A DNA stretch of 64,000 nucleotides from Siphonodentalium dalli (lineage: Eukaryota; Mollusca; Scaphopoda; Gadilida; Siphonodentaliidae), in contig CP136067.1 of the NCBI GenBank assembly GCA_032622095.1, forward strand, positions 133,551,990 to 133,615,989, written 5' to 3'. Positions 40,801-55,800 of this stretch are shown here, one piece after another. The position numbers and the translations under genes are program-made. The notes beneath the pieces were generated by a model. That model was not told the DNA's origin and did not search any database. It saw only the letters and a list, made by a program, of their open reading frames with translations. Every line of letters begins with the position of its first letter. Positions within the stretch are counted from its first letter, which is position 1.

Positions 40801-43800
40801 GCACAGCATATTTCAGCTTTGCACATATATATGGTCCAGGGTGATATACGACCGTAATAAGAAAGTTTTAATATTTATAGTCTTGCTGACGTTGATGATA
40901 GAAGGTTGGTACTGAACCATTGAATATATTGACATTGACGATTCCAATAAAAATGACTCTCATGATCATTTGGCAACAACCAACGCATTCAATATTGTTA
41001 AGAAATTTTACAATATCTATTCATGTATTATTGAATATTTATGCACATCTAATGTTGCTTTTGGACGCGTTACAATAACCACGTTCACAAGTCAATATTC
41101 ATGTTCCATCATATTCCAACAAAGACAGAGGTTCCGGAAATAATCAGACTTCTCAATATTTTGAAACCACTGATTAATCATTCAAAGTGTTTTTGGGTAA
41201 TGCAGTTGATGAATGTTTACAGCTGACAAAATCCCATGACAACATTTAACCCTTTCATGATGGGAGCTGCGCTGGTGCAGCATTAAATATCCTGTGCCAG
41301 TGCATTCTCTTGTATATGCGAGTCTCCCATAGGGAGCGACACATATATTAGAGAATGCACTGGCTTACAAGGTCATGTTAAATATTGTTAGGCCAATGCT
41401 TTAGTGAGGCACCCTATGGGAGAATGCACAGGGTTTCCACAAAATTTCAGGAATGTTGTATGCCTAATTGGTTTATTTTCAAGATTGAATGTTTCCATTC
41501 TTAAATTTTGGAGGGTCGGCCTAAACAAAATTGGATGTGATCAGTGGGTTCTTGCTGGCTACAGTTGCGACCAAAATTTAACATTGAACCCTATGGAGAT
41601 TCTCGTATCTGGGATAAACCCCAACTTTGAGTCTATGTTTGCACAGACTGTGATTCCCAGATCATGATTTTGAACTATTGACCTGGAAGCACATGTCTCA
41701 TATAATTAAGATACTAATTAATCTACGTGTAAGTATCAATTTCCCTGCAAACACCATTGCTGAGTACCAATTAGCAAGCTTCTACACATGTATATTGACT
41801 ATTGGTACAAAGGACATGATCACACCCATGCAGCTGCCCCTAATATATATTGAGAAGCCAACATGTTGACAATGGAAACGTTTCAATTTGATGCTGCGAC
41901 CAAGCCTGCATTTAGTGTGTCTGTCATTTGCAGAATGAGGTCCCCAGAGGGTGAATTTAGTGACGAAAATGATAGATGGTGCCATTTGGCACATTGTAAT
42001 GTAATCGGTGCGATTTGAAATATTATGGCAAGTGTGAACCTCAGCACAGTGGGCTAGCATCACCAAATTCACCCTCTGGTGACCTCATTCTGCTTAGGCC
42101 TCAACTGCTATGGGAGACCTAGGATCAGATTGAAGTTCCCCAGTGGAAGTTGGTGATGTTCACTCATTACTAGTAGTCACCTTGATTATGCATTTTATCT
42201 TCTGCAAATTAGGGGATATAAAAACTTCAAAGAAGGGAAAAAGTAACTAACAATGTTAATTTGAGACTATAGATACTTCCCAGAAGATGAGGCCTAAGCA
42301 GAATGAGGTCCCCAGAGGGTGAATTTGGTGATGTTGGCACGCTGTGCGGGATAGCATCATTAAATTCACCCTCTGGGGGACCTCATTCTGCAAATAACAG
42401 ACACACTAAACTCATGCCTGGTCAGAAGCAAACGTATTGACATTGGAAACAATATGACATTTTAGATACTAAGTACTGGTACACACAAACATGCATGGCT
42501 AGCCTAAGCAGAATGAGGTCCGCAGAAGGTTAATTTAGAAATGCTTGCCCTCTGGGGACCTCATTCAGCAAATACTTGGCACCATTTTGGAATATACTAA
42601 CTGGTACCTCAAACTTTCCAACTTCTCTTAAGCTGGAATTTTCCAACTGATTGCCATTTTTTCTGTCCAATAAATTGACAAAAAGTACGGGAAAAATATT
42701 TAACTTTTGGTATAAAAATAACAAATTTCTCAATATTTCTAAATAAATACTGGTTTTATTATCAAACTGTCAGTAAAAATTCTACTGTTGGTCTAAAAAT
42801 TACAAGTAATATTGTGACAGGCCTGAAATGTCCAATTGTTGAAAATTTGAGCCAAAGTTGGATGGGGTGAGACACCCCACCCCCATTGCCACAACCCTGC
42901 TGGCACATGTGTCATATCAGATGACAATTAACTACATATTATATAGGATATCAGTTCCCCTACACACCATCTCTCAGCACCTATTAGCAGTCTATCATAT
43001 TGACTATTGGTCCAAACAGCCCTCTTAATTCAGATTGTTTGGCTTCGGCAATCCGCTACGGCAACAGTATGTCGTGGCACAGTTTGCTTCAGCAAATTGC
43101 TTCGGCAATGCTGATTGCTGTAGCCAATTATGAAGGCTGTCCAAATGACACAATCACACCCAGGCAGCACTAATATAGGAAGCCAATGTATTGACAATGG
43201 AAACAATATGAGACAGATGTAGTTGGGAGGCAAATCATCTAATTATAATACAGGTCTTTCTTTGCTCATGTTTCGGAATGGGAAATCATCATATTTTTTC
43301 TGTTGTCATTTGATTTACATGTACATAACCAGGGTTCACAGTGTCAGTGGCCAAATTGGCCAGATTTTTTTTTTATCTTCAAAAATGGCCAACTTAATTT
43401 ACTTTTGGCCAAAACATTTCAAGCAATTACCTCTCAGAAAATCACCAGATCTCACTAAATCCCTTATGCTCCTTAACATTTAATCAGCATCTGTTAATTG
43501 TCCCTGTATGTTTGGATAACTACAGTAATGCCCTAAATAATCGACTCCTTAACCATTATTTAGGGCATTACTGTATGTACCAGAAATAACACAGCCTTAC
43601 TTATCAAAGAATGATGATTAGCCGCTATTATGGTGTTCTTTCTTTATCAGTCGAAAATACTTTACTGCTTTATCGTTTTACTATTCAAAGTTACATAACG
43701 GCAAACAATAAGCAATTGAATCAGCACATATTTATGTAGGTTCAATTATTTTGTTTTTGGAAATGTCTTTTATTCTGTTGTTTACATTTTTATTTTTGTT

Positions 43801-46800
43801 TTTTTCCCATTATTTTATTATTTTGGATTTCTAATTTGGTTTTTCAATTTGACTAAAATGGCACACAAAAATAAGAAATTACCAAAAAATTGGCCGTTTC
43901 GGAACCAAAAAATGAAACTTTGGTAAAATTAATAATGCATGTAACTCTGTAAATTATTTTATATTTCTGTTCTACAGTGATGCCCTAAATAATCGACTCC
44001 ATAACCACAGCAGAATTATGGGTAACTTTTCAGGATTTAGTCGGAAATATGGCTTGTTGCCATTCATTTGAAAGCTCTCACTGAGAGCTTTCCGATGAAT
44101 GGCAACAAGCCATATTTCCGACTAAATCCTGAAAAATTACTCATAATTCTGCTGTGGTTATGGAGTCGATTAATTAGGGCATTACTGTATATATAAAAAT
44201 TTTCGGGCGATAATGAATGGGTGTTTATCTTCTTATAGTACCTGAATAACCCTACAAATTAAGTGGACCATTTAAGTGTATATGTTTAGAACTAATGGGA
44301 GACTTCATTCAGTAATTATAGGGGAGAATCACTCACCTGCTCGTTGCATTCATGTTGGTAGCAGCGACGGTCCGACTTGTGGTTCCTTCTTCCATTCTCT
44401 TCTCGATATCACTGTATGACCCGACGGGGACGACGCGAAGGTTGTCAGCTAAAAGATTAATATAACATGTTCAGTTACAAGTATATGTGACCAAGTCTGG
44501 GCATAGTGTGTCTGACATTTGCTGAGGGTGAATTTAGTGACGCTATCCTGCCCAGCGGGATATTATCACTAAATTCACCCTCTGGGGGACCTCATTCTGC
44601 TTAGGACTCATCTTCTAGTAAGTATCAATAGTCTATATTAGCATTGTTTTTAGTTACTTTTTCCCTTCTGTTCAGTTTCTATTTCCCTTAATTTGCAGAA
44701 GATAAATTGCATAATCGAGGTGATTAATCAGTGAACATCACCAACTTCAACTGAGGAGCTTCAATCTGATCCTAGGTCTCCCGTAGTGGTTGAGGCCTAA
44801 GCATAATGACGTCCCCAGAGAGTGAATTTGGTGACACTAGCCCATTGTGCAGGATAGCGTCACTAATTTCTCCCTCTGAGGACCTCATTCTGCAGATGTC
44901 AGACACACTATATCCAGGTTTGCATGTGACAATGACATATTGATGTAAAGTAAAACCTCTCAAAACCGAACACCCTTCGGACCGGCCCTTCTTTTCGGTT
45001 TAGAGAGGTGTTCCATTTACAGAAAATCGCACTACGAACTGAATGTATTGACGTCGTTACTATGAGTTGTCGAGGCAAAACCAATCATTATTGATTAATA
45101 TAACTTTATTCAATGAAGTACCAAATAAAATATATAAACTATAGATAACACATGGTTATAATAAAATGTACCTATGGTAAATTATATCTGCATGTGTTTA
45201 TTAATTAATCAACACTTCCCTAATTCCTTTAATAATGTACATTGAAAACTGGAGGCAGGAAAATTACCTAAGTGATGTCCATTGATGACGTAATGAGAAT
45301 ATCTGTTGCTGCTTGCAAGTAAACAACTTGGATTAACTGCTATTTTTGCATTAATCATTGTGCCCTTAATTATATGTAATTTATTGTTTTATTGAATAAA
45401 ACATGAAAAAATAAGTTTGATTTGGCTGTGACCTAATTGAAGTGTGGTATAATTTCCGGTTTAACAGTACACGCGATGTGTCAATTTTACACGGAAATCA
45501 ATCAGTTTACATGGAAAATAAAATCGGATGCGTACTAATTTTGCAAAATCATTAAAATGAAAATGGTTGGGGCGCCAGAATAGGGGCGGGTGGGTCACCA
45601 GATACATAGGTCTTTTTTATTTTGGCCTTATTAATGAAGATTTTTGTATTGTGTATTTTTTAATGAAAAATGCTTTCAAATTAATTAGGTCTGTTCAACT
45701 GACATAAGAAATGTGGATAACTTATGGCGTGCACAAATTAAAAAAAAAATTATATTTATCACATTTATTATTTTGAAACAATAAGAAAAGTGATAAATCA
45801 GAATTGATCATTTTCGTTATACTTACCATAGAATCCAGTTTTGGGACTCTGTCTGACTCGCAGTCCACCTTTCTTCGTGGCTTTGGAGTTAAGTAAATCT
45901 CGAACCTGTTCGTTGTAGATTTCCAACATGCTGAATGTGACCTACAATAACAACAACAACTGCTTCATGAAATTTTGCGAAAACCCTATGCCAATGCATT
46001 CTCTTATATATGCTAGTATCCAGTAGTGAGCCTCGCATATGTAAGAGAATACATTGGCCTAACAATATTTACCTTGACCTTGTAAGCCAGTGAATTCACT
46101 TATAAGATGTGAGAATGCACTGACACTGGATCTTTAATGCTGCTCCAGCACAACTCCAGTCATGAAAAGGTTAACTGATGTAAAAACAAACTGCCAATGA
46201 TGTAATTTAACTGCATTCTCAATTGTTCACTGAAGGTGTGAAATAAATAGAGGATATCTACACTTTTTGGTTGGATATGGAAAAAAAACGGTATCTCATC
46301 AGTGATGACAAAAAAATTAATTTCCAAGAGTGGCTCTGCCACGAGCGGAAATTCATTTTTTTTTTGCTACAGTGTACTATTTTTTGGTTGGATATGGGAA
46401 CTATCTCATGAGTGATTACAACAAAATGAATTTCCATGGGTGGCTCTGCCACGAGTGGAAACTCATTTTTTTGTCATCACAAATGAGATATCTACCATAT
46501 CCAACCAAAAAGTGTAGATGTTATAGACAGAACACAACGCGCATCTTAATCGAGAATCTTTTATCGAATGAGTTGTGGATGGCGCAAGGATATATTTCGC
46601 GAGAGCGTAGCTCGAGCGAAATATAACTTTGCGCCGTCCGCAACGAGTTCGATAAAATATTCGAGATTATGATGCAAGTTGTGTTCTGTATATATTCTAC
46701 ACTGTTCAGTCAGATAAGTTCAATCCATGAGTGTCACCTCCATTGTTACTATAGCCACCTTTATTGTGATTTAAGTCTGACAAATAGCTAGTAATTATGG

Positions 46801-49800
46801 GGGGATCACCGGAAGCGGATGATCGACGTAATGTACGTCATCTTTCTTGGCGACAACGTCAACAAGAATAGTTCCGGCTTGTATTCCACTAGAGGTATAC
46901 ACTACTATGTATTCAATGGCTGGGATTCCGTTGAATACATGTGCCTCACGCCAATGGGTGTGGAATAAATATGTTTATTATATGCTCCGCTCAGTTGGCC
47001 CATTACTCAACTCGAATGAAGAGTAAAAAGTGCAAATTTGTATAGCCAAGCACAGCCATGGTAATGAGCTTGAGCATATAAAAATAGTTCCATTTTCAGA
47101 CTGATTATTGAGGGATAAAGGGGCTAACATCATGGTATGTTTATGAATGAATATGTTTATTATAGTGACATATGTATACAAGCATCCGGCCCATAGGGCC
47201 TATAAGTCACTTTGTGTACGTATACTATTTACAAATGTTTAACAAAAAAATTTAATTTACCACTAATTTATAATTATTTTTACCACTTATTACAGGGACT
47301 TTTAGCAGTCTTCCATCAAGACCCGTCGGAATCACTTTTAATTTTAGAGCGGATGGATAAGAGTGAGATATCAATAACTTACTAGACAGATACCGGTAAC
47401 GTTTTTTATCGGATGCAGAAATACTACTATTTGATAGCTTACCATATGATAAACAGTGATATATAATCAGGCACATGCTGTTGTCGGACTTATAGACTAA
47501 AAGCATTATCCAAACAAATGAAAACTGATTTGGCCATTAGACAATGGTACAAAATCATCAATCAGACGTGCATGCACGTTCAGTTTCTGGAGGTCAAAAT
47601 GCATGTGTTCAGTCTCTTACAGACTCAAAAACCTGAGAAGTTTCACATTACAGAGGTAATTCTTAGTGAGATACATTTGGGACCGGAGAGTTCTTTTGGT
47701 GTGGTGAGCATGAGGTGACTCGGTTTATAGAGGGTCTGGTTTGGAATGGTTTTACTGTAATAACAATAAATATTGTACTGCCCTAAGTAAATGACTCATT
47801 GAAACGGGGTGCGTCCCAGTTAAACCATATTTTGATTAGACATTAAACGCGGTTACAAACAATTAATCATCAACTGAATGGTAACTTATAGTACAAATGC
47901 AGCTCCAGAAAATACAAGTTATATACAGTAATTCCCTAAATAATCGACTCCTTAAAAACAGCAGAATTATGGGTAACTTTTCAGGATTTAGTCAGAAATA
48001 TGGCTTGTTGCCATTCATCGGAAAGCTCTCAACAAGCCATATTTCCGACTAAATCCTGAAAAGTTACCCATAATTCTGCTGTGGTTAAGGAGTCGATAAT
48101 TTAGGGCATTACTGTATATGTCATTGAAATTCGCTGACAGTCAGCAGTTTGCTACAGTGTACTATCTGCAGCAAGGAATATAACCGAGGTTTCTTTACCG
48201 AATTTAATCGCTGATCCAGTCCCGGATCCGTTAACTGTGGTGCAGTTATGGTTTGACCAGTTATAACACATAACACATAACCCCAGTTACTGGATTAATT
48301 GCATGTACAGTAATGCTCTAAGTAATCAACTTCTTAACCACAGCAGAATTATGGGTAACTTTTCAGGATTTAGTCGGAAATATGGCTTGTTGCCATTCAT
48401 CAGAAAGCTCTCCCCGAAGAATGGCAACAAGCCATATTTCCGACTAAATCCTGAAAAGTTACCCATAATTCTGCTGTGGTTAAGAAGTCGATTACTTAGA
48501 GCATTACTGTACTTAGGGCACTATAGTAGGATGCATCGCTAAAGATGTGGTCTCTTTTAAGGTTCAAATATATTAAACACTGTGTTACACACATAGCTTA
48601 TTTATAAAAATAATGACCAGTTTTATATAGCGATTAACTAATCACTTGCTCTAACACGCTTGGTACAATATTTGATTTGAAGCTCTAAATTACATCTGCG
48701 TATTTGTATGGAGGAATAAGATAGGTCGATAGATACATGATATTACCGATTTGCAAGCTTGGTGCAATATTTTATTTGAAGCTCTAAATTACATCTGCGT
48801 ATTTGTATGGAGGAATAAGATAGGTCGATAGATACACCCTTCGGACCGACCCTTCTGTTCGGTTTATAGAAAATCACACTACCAATCTGCAGAGACATCA
48901 ATTTAACCCTTTACCCAACAGAACGGCCCTGTGCCAATGCATTCTCTTATATATGCGAGTCGACCATAGGTCGCCTCGCATATATAAGAGAATGCATTGG
49001 CTTAACACATTAAAAATTATAAAATTGTTAAAGAATGTAAGAAAAAATGGTAAAAAGTGTTAAAAAAAGATTTTTTTAGGCCAATGCATTCTCTTATATA
49101 TGCGAGGCGACCTATGGTCGACTCGCATATATAAGAGAATGCATTGGCACAGGGCATAACTGTAACTATCACAATGTGGTCAAGGAGCCGGTTCCAATGA
49201 TATCCATATTTGTATGGTTTTATTGAGACAGACCGAAGATATTTTAGGCTGTTGAAGCTTTATTTGGCCGGTTTTGGCCGGTTTGTTGGGTAAAGGGTTA
49301 AGAGCTCAGCATCAAGTAAGTCAAATCTACTGCAAGGCTTTCAGTTGGTATCGCGTTCGGATATCGGAGGTTAAAATTAATGTATTTGCTCACTTATAGA
49401 CTAAAAAATCAATGCAATGTTCAGAATAGAGAGGTTCTTTTAGGTAGAATGCACTTGGGTGAATTCGGGACCGAACAAATTGCTTGGTATGGGGAGAGAT
49501 TCGGTTTATAGAAGTATCACAATATAATGAAACAAGAGCATCGCGCGGGTGTGTCAAAATACGTAATTCCAACAAAGGGCCATAACTTTGCAACCCAAAT
49601 TCAAACTTGACCTGTATTTTATGCTAATAAACCAACATACTAAATTTAATTCCATTCAGTTCAGACTTTACTAAAGTTATCATCCAGAAACGAAAATTAT
49701 TGCAACAAAAAGGGCCATAACTTTGGTGAAAAAAGGCGGGCAGAATCCGAATTTGAACTAGACCTGTATTTTATGCTAGTAAACCCAAAATACCAAAGTT

Positions 49801-52800
49801 CATTCCATTCACTTGAGACTATCTAAAGCAATCCAACGGAAAACAAAAGCAAACAGATGGACAGATAGACAGACCAATAACATAACACTTCCTGTTTTTT
49901 TTAAATAGGCGTATAAAAATATTCGAGTCATAGCAATTCTCCAGCTGTTTTAAATAAGTGAGAGAAATGCTGAAAATTTATTTTTACCATGTCAGAAACC
50001 ATGCACAACTGGCATGGTGAGGAACAGACTACTAGAAGGAACTTACCTCAAATTTAATTTCTGCTCCCTCAGCTTTCTTGGCATCAATTCCCTGGAAGAG
50101 CTTTTCCATGAACAAGGGTACAATACCTGTAAGGAATATGAGAATAGATATAAGGCATAAGAGGATATAGTTTGAGATAGGTACATTAACCCTTTCAGTG
50201 CCAAGTCCGATTTTTGTATCAACCCATATTTCCTTGATCATTTTTCAAATTTATTGATTTTAATAATTTTAATAAAGCTCTAAGAACTCTTTCCATCAAT
50301 GTATCACATCATTATAATCAATAAATTTGAAAAATGATCAAGGAAATATGGGTTGATACAAAAATCGGACTTGGCACTGAAAGGGTTAAAGGCCCATTAG
50401 TAGATTAACCCTTTCTATACTACATTAAATGCCCTAAATAATCGACTCCTTAACCACAGCAGAATTATGGGTAATTTTTCAGGATTTAGTCAGAAATATG
50501 GCTTATTGCCGTTCATCGGAAAACTCTCAGTGAGAGCTTTCCGATGAATGGTAACAAGCCATATTACTGACTAAATCGTGAAAAATTACCCATAATTCTG
50601 CTGTGGTTAAGGAGTCGATTATTTAGGGCATTACCATAAATAATCATTGATGAGTAGTTCCCTTAGGAAATGTTCAGATTATAAGTTCGACATACAACCA
50701 TTTCCCACCAATTAATAATAGTCATTTTGCTCTTGTATTATCTGTTTTTCTGTCTGTCATCTGCTTTTGTTACCTGAACACCCCTCCAAATGAATATTAG
50801 ACCATTCCAATGTATACTTTTATAACTGAATGGGAGAATCCATTCAGTATAGAAAGGGTTAAATTGATAGGCGGTACATTTAATATAACTAATTGGGCAA
50901 AGCACATCTCCAGTTAAGATTTTTAGTGACTCTTTAACACGTTGAATGCAACTCCCATTCAATTACACATTCCTCGAAATTAGCCACAGCAACAAGCAAT
51001 TCCGTGGGAAACTCTGTGGCAACATTTGGAATCTAACATGCCACATCATTAAATTTGTTTTGGGAAATTTTTCCTAATTTGGAAAGCTGAATTACATGCA
51101 AAAATTATGAAATAATAAAAAATAATAAAAAAGATAAATTATATATACAAGATAAAAAATTGGGTAACTTTAACCATCGACCCACATCATGACGTCATTT
51201 TGTAAACAATGCCCATAGTTACCAAAGTGGATAAGTGAAACAGTGGACAGTGATAATTTTGTTGGGGGATAAAGGAATATTTTACATGATTTACGCCCAA
51301 TTAAATTTGTTTCTGCTTCACACCAATACTAATATGATTACAAGAGCATAAAATAAGACAATTATAGCATTTGTTTCCATTCCGAAAGACCACAAATTCA
51401 GTTGGGAACACTGAGTACTTTGGAATTTCAATAGACTATGAGGGTGTTTATACTGGCAACAGATGTTGTAGTGTCACTTTAGATGTGCGACTTTTACACC
51501 CGATGGAAGTGTGTATATTTTATGAACTTCCACACAGACGTTGTAAATTTCTATCAATAAAGTTACAGCCTGTCATTCGGATTCATTGATTTCAACCAAG
51601 CCTGGATATAGTTTGTCTGACATTTGCAGAATGAGGTCCCCAGAGGGTGTATTTACTGATGCTACCCCACAAAGCAAGATAGCATTAACCCTTTACCCAA
51701 CAAACCGGCAAAACCGGCCAAATAAAGCTTCAACAGCCTAAATTATCTTGGGTCTGTCTCAATAAAACCATACAAATATGGATATCATTGGAACCGGCTC
51801 GTTGACCACATTGTGATGGTTACAGTTATGCCCTGTGCCAATGCATTCTCTTATATATGCGAGTCGACCATAGGTCGCCTCGCATATATAAGAGAATGCA
51901 TTGGCCTAAAAAAAATCTTTTTTTACCATTTTTTCTTACATTCTTTAACAATTTTATAATTTTTAATGTGTTAAGCCAATGCATTCTCTTATATATGCGA
52001 GGCGACCTATGGTCGACTCGCATATATAAGAGAATGCATTGGCACAGGGCCCTTCTGTTGGGTAAAGGGTTAACAAATTCACCTTCTTGCGACATAATTC
52101 AGCTTATGCCTCATCTTTGGGGAAGTATCTACAGTCTCAAATTAACATTGTTCTTAGTTGGTGATGTTCACCCAATAGTCGCCCTGATTATTCATTTTAT
52201 CTCCTGCAAATAAGGGGACATAGAAACTGATCAGAAGGGGAAAAAGTTACTAAAACAATGTTAATTTGAGACCAGGGTAATTTCCAGGCCAGTTTTGGTA
52301 CCTGTAACAGGTAGAAAGAAGAAAAATTCCTCAGATAATTTGTTTTTGACCATTATTACTAGAAAACAAACACTAAATCATCAAATAAAGCAATAAATTG
52401 TCATTTTATGGCAGTATGTACATGTAGTTCAAGGGGGAGGCCACCCCATACCCTCCCCAACTTAGGGCTGCGGCCTTCGGATATGACTTTGGCATATAAA
52501 CAGGTGTCCCCAAATAATTACTGGAAACTACACTGTTTGAGACTATAGATATTTCCCAGTACATGAGGCCTAATTAAGCAGAATGAGGTCCCCAGAGAGT
52601 GTATTTGGTGATGCTAGCCCTCTGTGTGGGTAGCATCACTAAATTCACCATCTGGGGACCTCATTCAGCAAATATCAGACATACTATATCTTGTAAGAGT
52701 TACTACTGTATAACTTTTATGAGTACATTACCTTTGTTGGTTCCGTATCCAACAACAGACCAACTTTTACCAGAACCAGTCTGACCATAAGCGAAGAGCG

Positions 52801-55800
52801 TTGAGTTGTAGCCTTCCCATGAGTTCTTCAGTACACCCTCTCCGAGATCGTCAAACACTTGTTGCTGAAAATAATAAACAACGACATATTATGGACTTGT
52901 TCGGGTGCGTGAAACTGATTAGTTAGTACTCAGACGCTATGCCAATTGTAGCAATGTAGCATTCTACTAACATGCCAAAATCTCAAGCAAATCGACTTTC
53001 CCACTCCATAGAAAACATTGTCTGAACTACGCTATATTGTAAAAATTTACTTCTAAATAGAGATATACCTGGCCTGCAAATTTCCAGCCATTACAGTGTG
53101 ATGTTAAATAGAGACATACATGTACTGGCCAGGGGCGCCGGAAGCATCCAAGGGCAGGGGGGGGGCAGAGCCTACAAAAAGGGCACTTTTCCGAAAAAAA
53201 AGGGCATTTTCTCCGCAAACTCGGGAAAATAACCATAAATTCATTGTGGCAAAAATCCCTATTTTAAAGGTATTTGTCGGTTTTTATGGCCGTTTTGTGA
53301 TAAAATTGACAAAAAATTAATATTCCTTGTGAAATTGGTGGTATTTAGACAAAAATAGTCACATTTTGCTATAAAAACACGAGATTAAACACACAAAAAG
53401 CATTTTCTGTCTCCAGAAAAAGGGCAAGTCCTGCCCCCGCTCGCCCCCCTTGGTCAAGGGCAGGGGGGTCAGCTGACCCCTCTGCCCCCCCTCTTCCGGC
53501 GCCCCTGGTACTGGCCATTGTAACAGGGTGTGATATCAAATAGACATTCATGGCCTACAAATTTCTTACCATTAGGGTGTGATGTTAAATAGAGACATGC
53601 CTGGCCTGTGAATTGCTTGACATTAGCGTGTAATATTGAATAGAGACATACATGTACATGGACCGAATTTCTGGACATTAAGGTGTGATGCTAAATAAAG
53701 ACATACCTGGCCTGCGAATTTCTGGCCATTAGGGTGTGATGTTAAATATATAGACATACCTGGCCTGCGAATTTCCGGCCATTAGGGTGAGATGGATCAG
53801 GTCCATAGTAACCATTGGACTCTTCTTTGGATCCATCATGTGACCAGTAACTGTGATCAAATGCAAACTTCTTGGCATCTGACGAATCGTTGGGGTCATT
53901 GATTATAGTTGTTGGACCGTTCATCTCAACAATAAGGGTCGCATTTCTTTCTCGTTCTCGTCGGTTGTAATTATGAGTTAAGAAATACTAACGTGTGAAT
54001 CAAATTTAATTAAATTAGGGAGGAAACTATCGCATAATGAAAAGGCATGTTCATTACCGCTATACTTAAAGTAATTGACCACCAATAACGTGGTGTCACC
54101 CCGTTAATACCGCGGTACTATACCGCAGTATCCTCCAATACCGCGGTACTGATACCGCTTGTTAATGCGAACAAGTATGTGGGAGTAAATACCTCCCCTC
54201 AAAGAGTTCCATGAAAATCAGCGCGGTATTCAAAAAAATTAATGCGGTGCCCTGCCCGCAAAAGACCGCGGTATTCAAAAAAATTAATGCGGTGCCCGCT
54301 AAAAGACTGCGGTATCATTATCGCCCAATACCGTAACTCCACCGCCGTGACCATCTCGATACCGCTACCGTTTATTACCGGTATCACCGCGGTCATGACC
54401 GGGGTATCACCCCGTTTTTCTGGTCAATTACTTTGAGAATAGCGGTAAGTAAGCTCGACTCTGTTCATGTGTAAAATCTCCACACAAGATCAGAGATACA
54501 TGTATGGAGTCTCAAACTAACCCACACAAGCAATTATGCCAGTAACTTAATGCCGCCATTTTGGAAGAAATATTATCTCCCGTTATAGTTTGTGACGTCA
54601 CGACCTCACTTGGCTGTTTAACGCTAAACTGTATCCTGTGCAATAGTCTGTGTTTAGACATGAAAATAAATAAAACAGCAGATTGAATGTTTGTTTTGCA
54701 CAATAAATGATTATCTGTTGTGAATAGATTATAGTTTTATTCACGAAAGATTGTTTGGTTGTCATATTTGCACATATAGAAGTCGTGTGAGTTTGGCCGA
54801 GATTGTCACATTCAAATGTTATGTGACCATTAACTTGCTGTAAATTAATTGTTCAAATTTATAAGGCCAAAACAAAATTAATGCGTGTTTCCCGTAACGA
54901 GTCCAATAAAAATAGGGGCGGGCGGTAGGCTTTTCGTTTTATTTTATTTTTTCATTTTATTTTTTTATGGTCTCTTGTGGGCCATGACTATACTCTCCCC
55001 TGCCTAATAATAGTGATGGCCAAATAATAGTGATGGTGCACATTTTCGGGTGTTATTAATAATAGTGATGGTGCCAAATAATAGTGATGGCGCACAATGA
55101 TGGCATTTTACCATATTTCTACTATAAATGAAGCAGAATGTAGGCCTTAATTAATTTGGCATTGTTGGGCAAGTTCCCATGCATGCAAGTTGTTCTCATT
55201 GGCTCCTTTAATAATGACAGTAAGTAATTTGGTAACAGTACCAGTCTGAGTAAGGTAAAGTACTGTGGTGATTGTAGCCAGGTTGGGTGGAAGCAGGCAC
55301 GGCTTTCTCAAAATCACAGCGAGGCTGCCAAGGAGGCCTCGCTAAATAATTTGCGAGGCTGCCTCACCTTTTTTGGGGCTGATTTTTTATAAACTCTAAA
55401 GATAGTTATCTTTCTTATGTCGCACATCGGCTATTTAAAATCCGACATAAAACTTAAATCCGACATAAAACGTAAGTTGTGGTTAATAATGTGGAACTGT
55501 TGCCAAGTCATCGCATTCATAATTAAACTGTGCTTTGAATACACGGACATGTTATTGTATTGCTTTATTGCATAGATTTAAATACATGTTCCTGTGTACA
55601 CACAGAAGCTACTGCGGTGTCGTAACTTTCCATTTATAGCCAAAACCAGTCACGCATGTGTGCACACGACTCACAGCTTCTGTGTCTTCATGATAGCGCA
55701 TAATTGGGTCACGATAACAGTATTGTTTGGAGAAGTCGGCCACGTCAAGTTAAATTAGTTCATCAGTTGTCACTCAGATTAGTTTCACTGATTATTTTAT

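Noticed and set aside
44949-47760. A single 2.8-kb pogo/Tigger-like transposon bounded by GTAAAACC ends
   Set aside because: It would enclose kinesin exon 5, so the two ends must be separate fragments.
53027-53678. In-frame 17-residue peptide repeats (HPNG.KFAGQ type) as alternative coding sequence
   Set aside because: The first unit beyond the exon 2 donor is 53 bp and reads into a TAA, and later units drift in frame; they are best seen as intronic copies of the junction.
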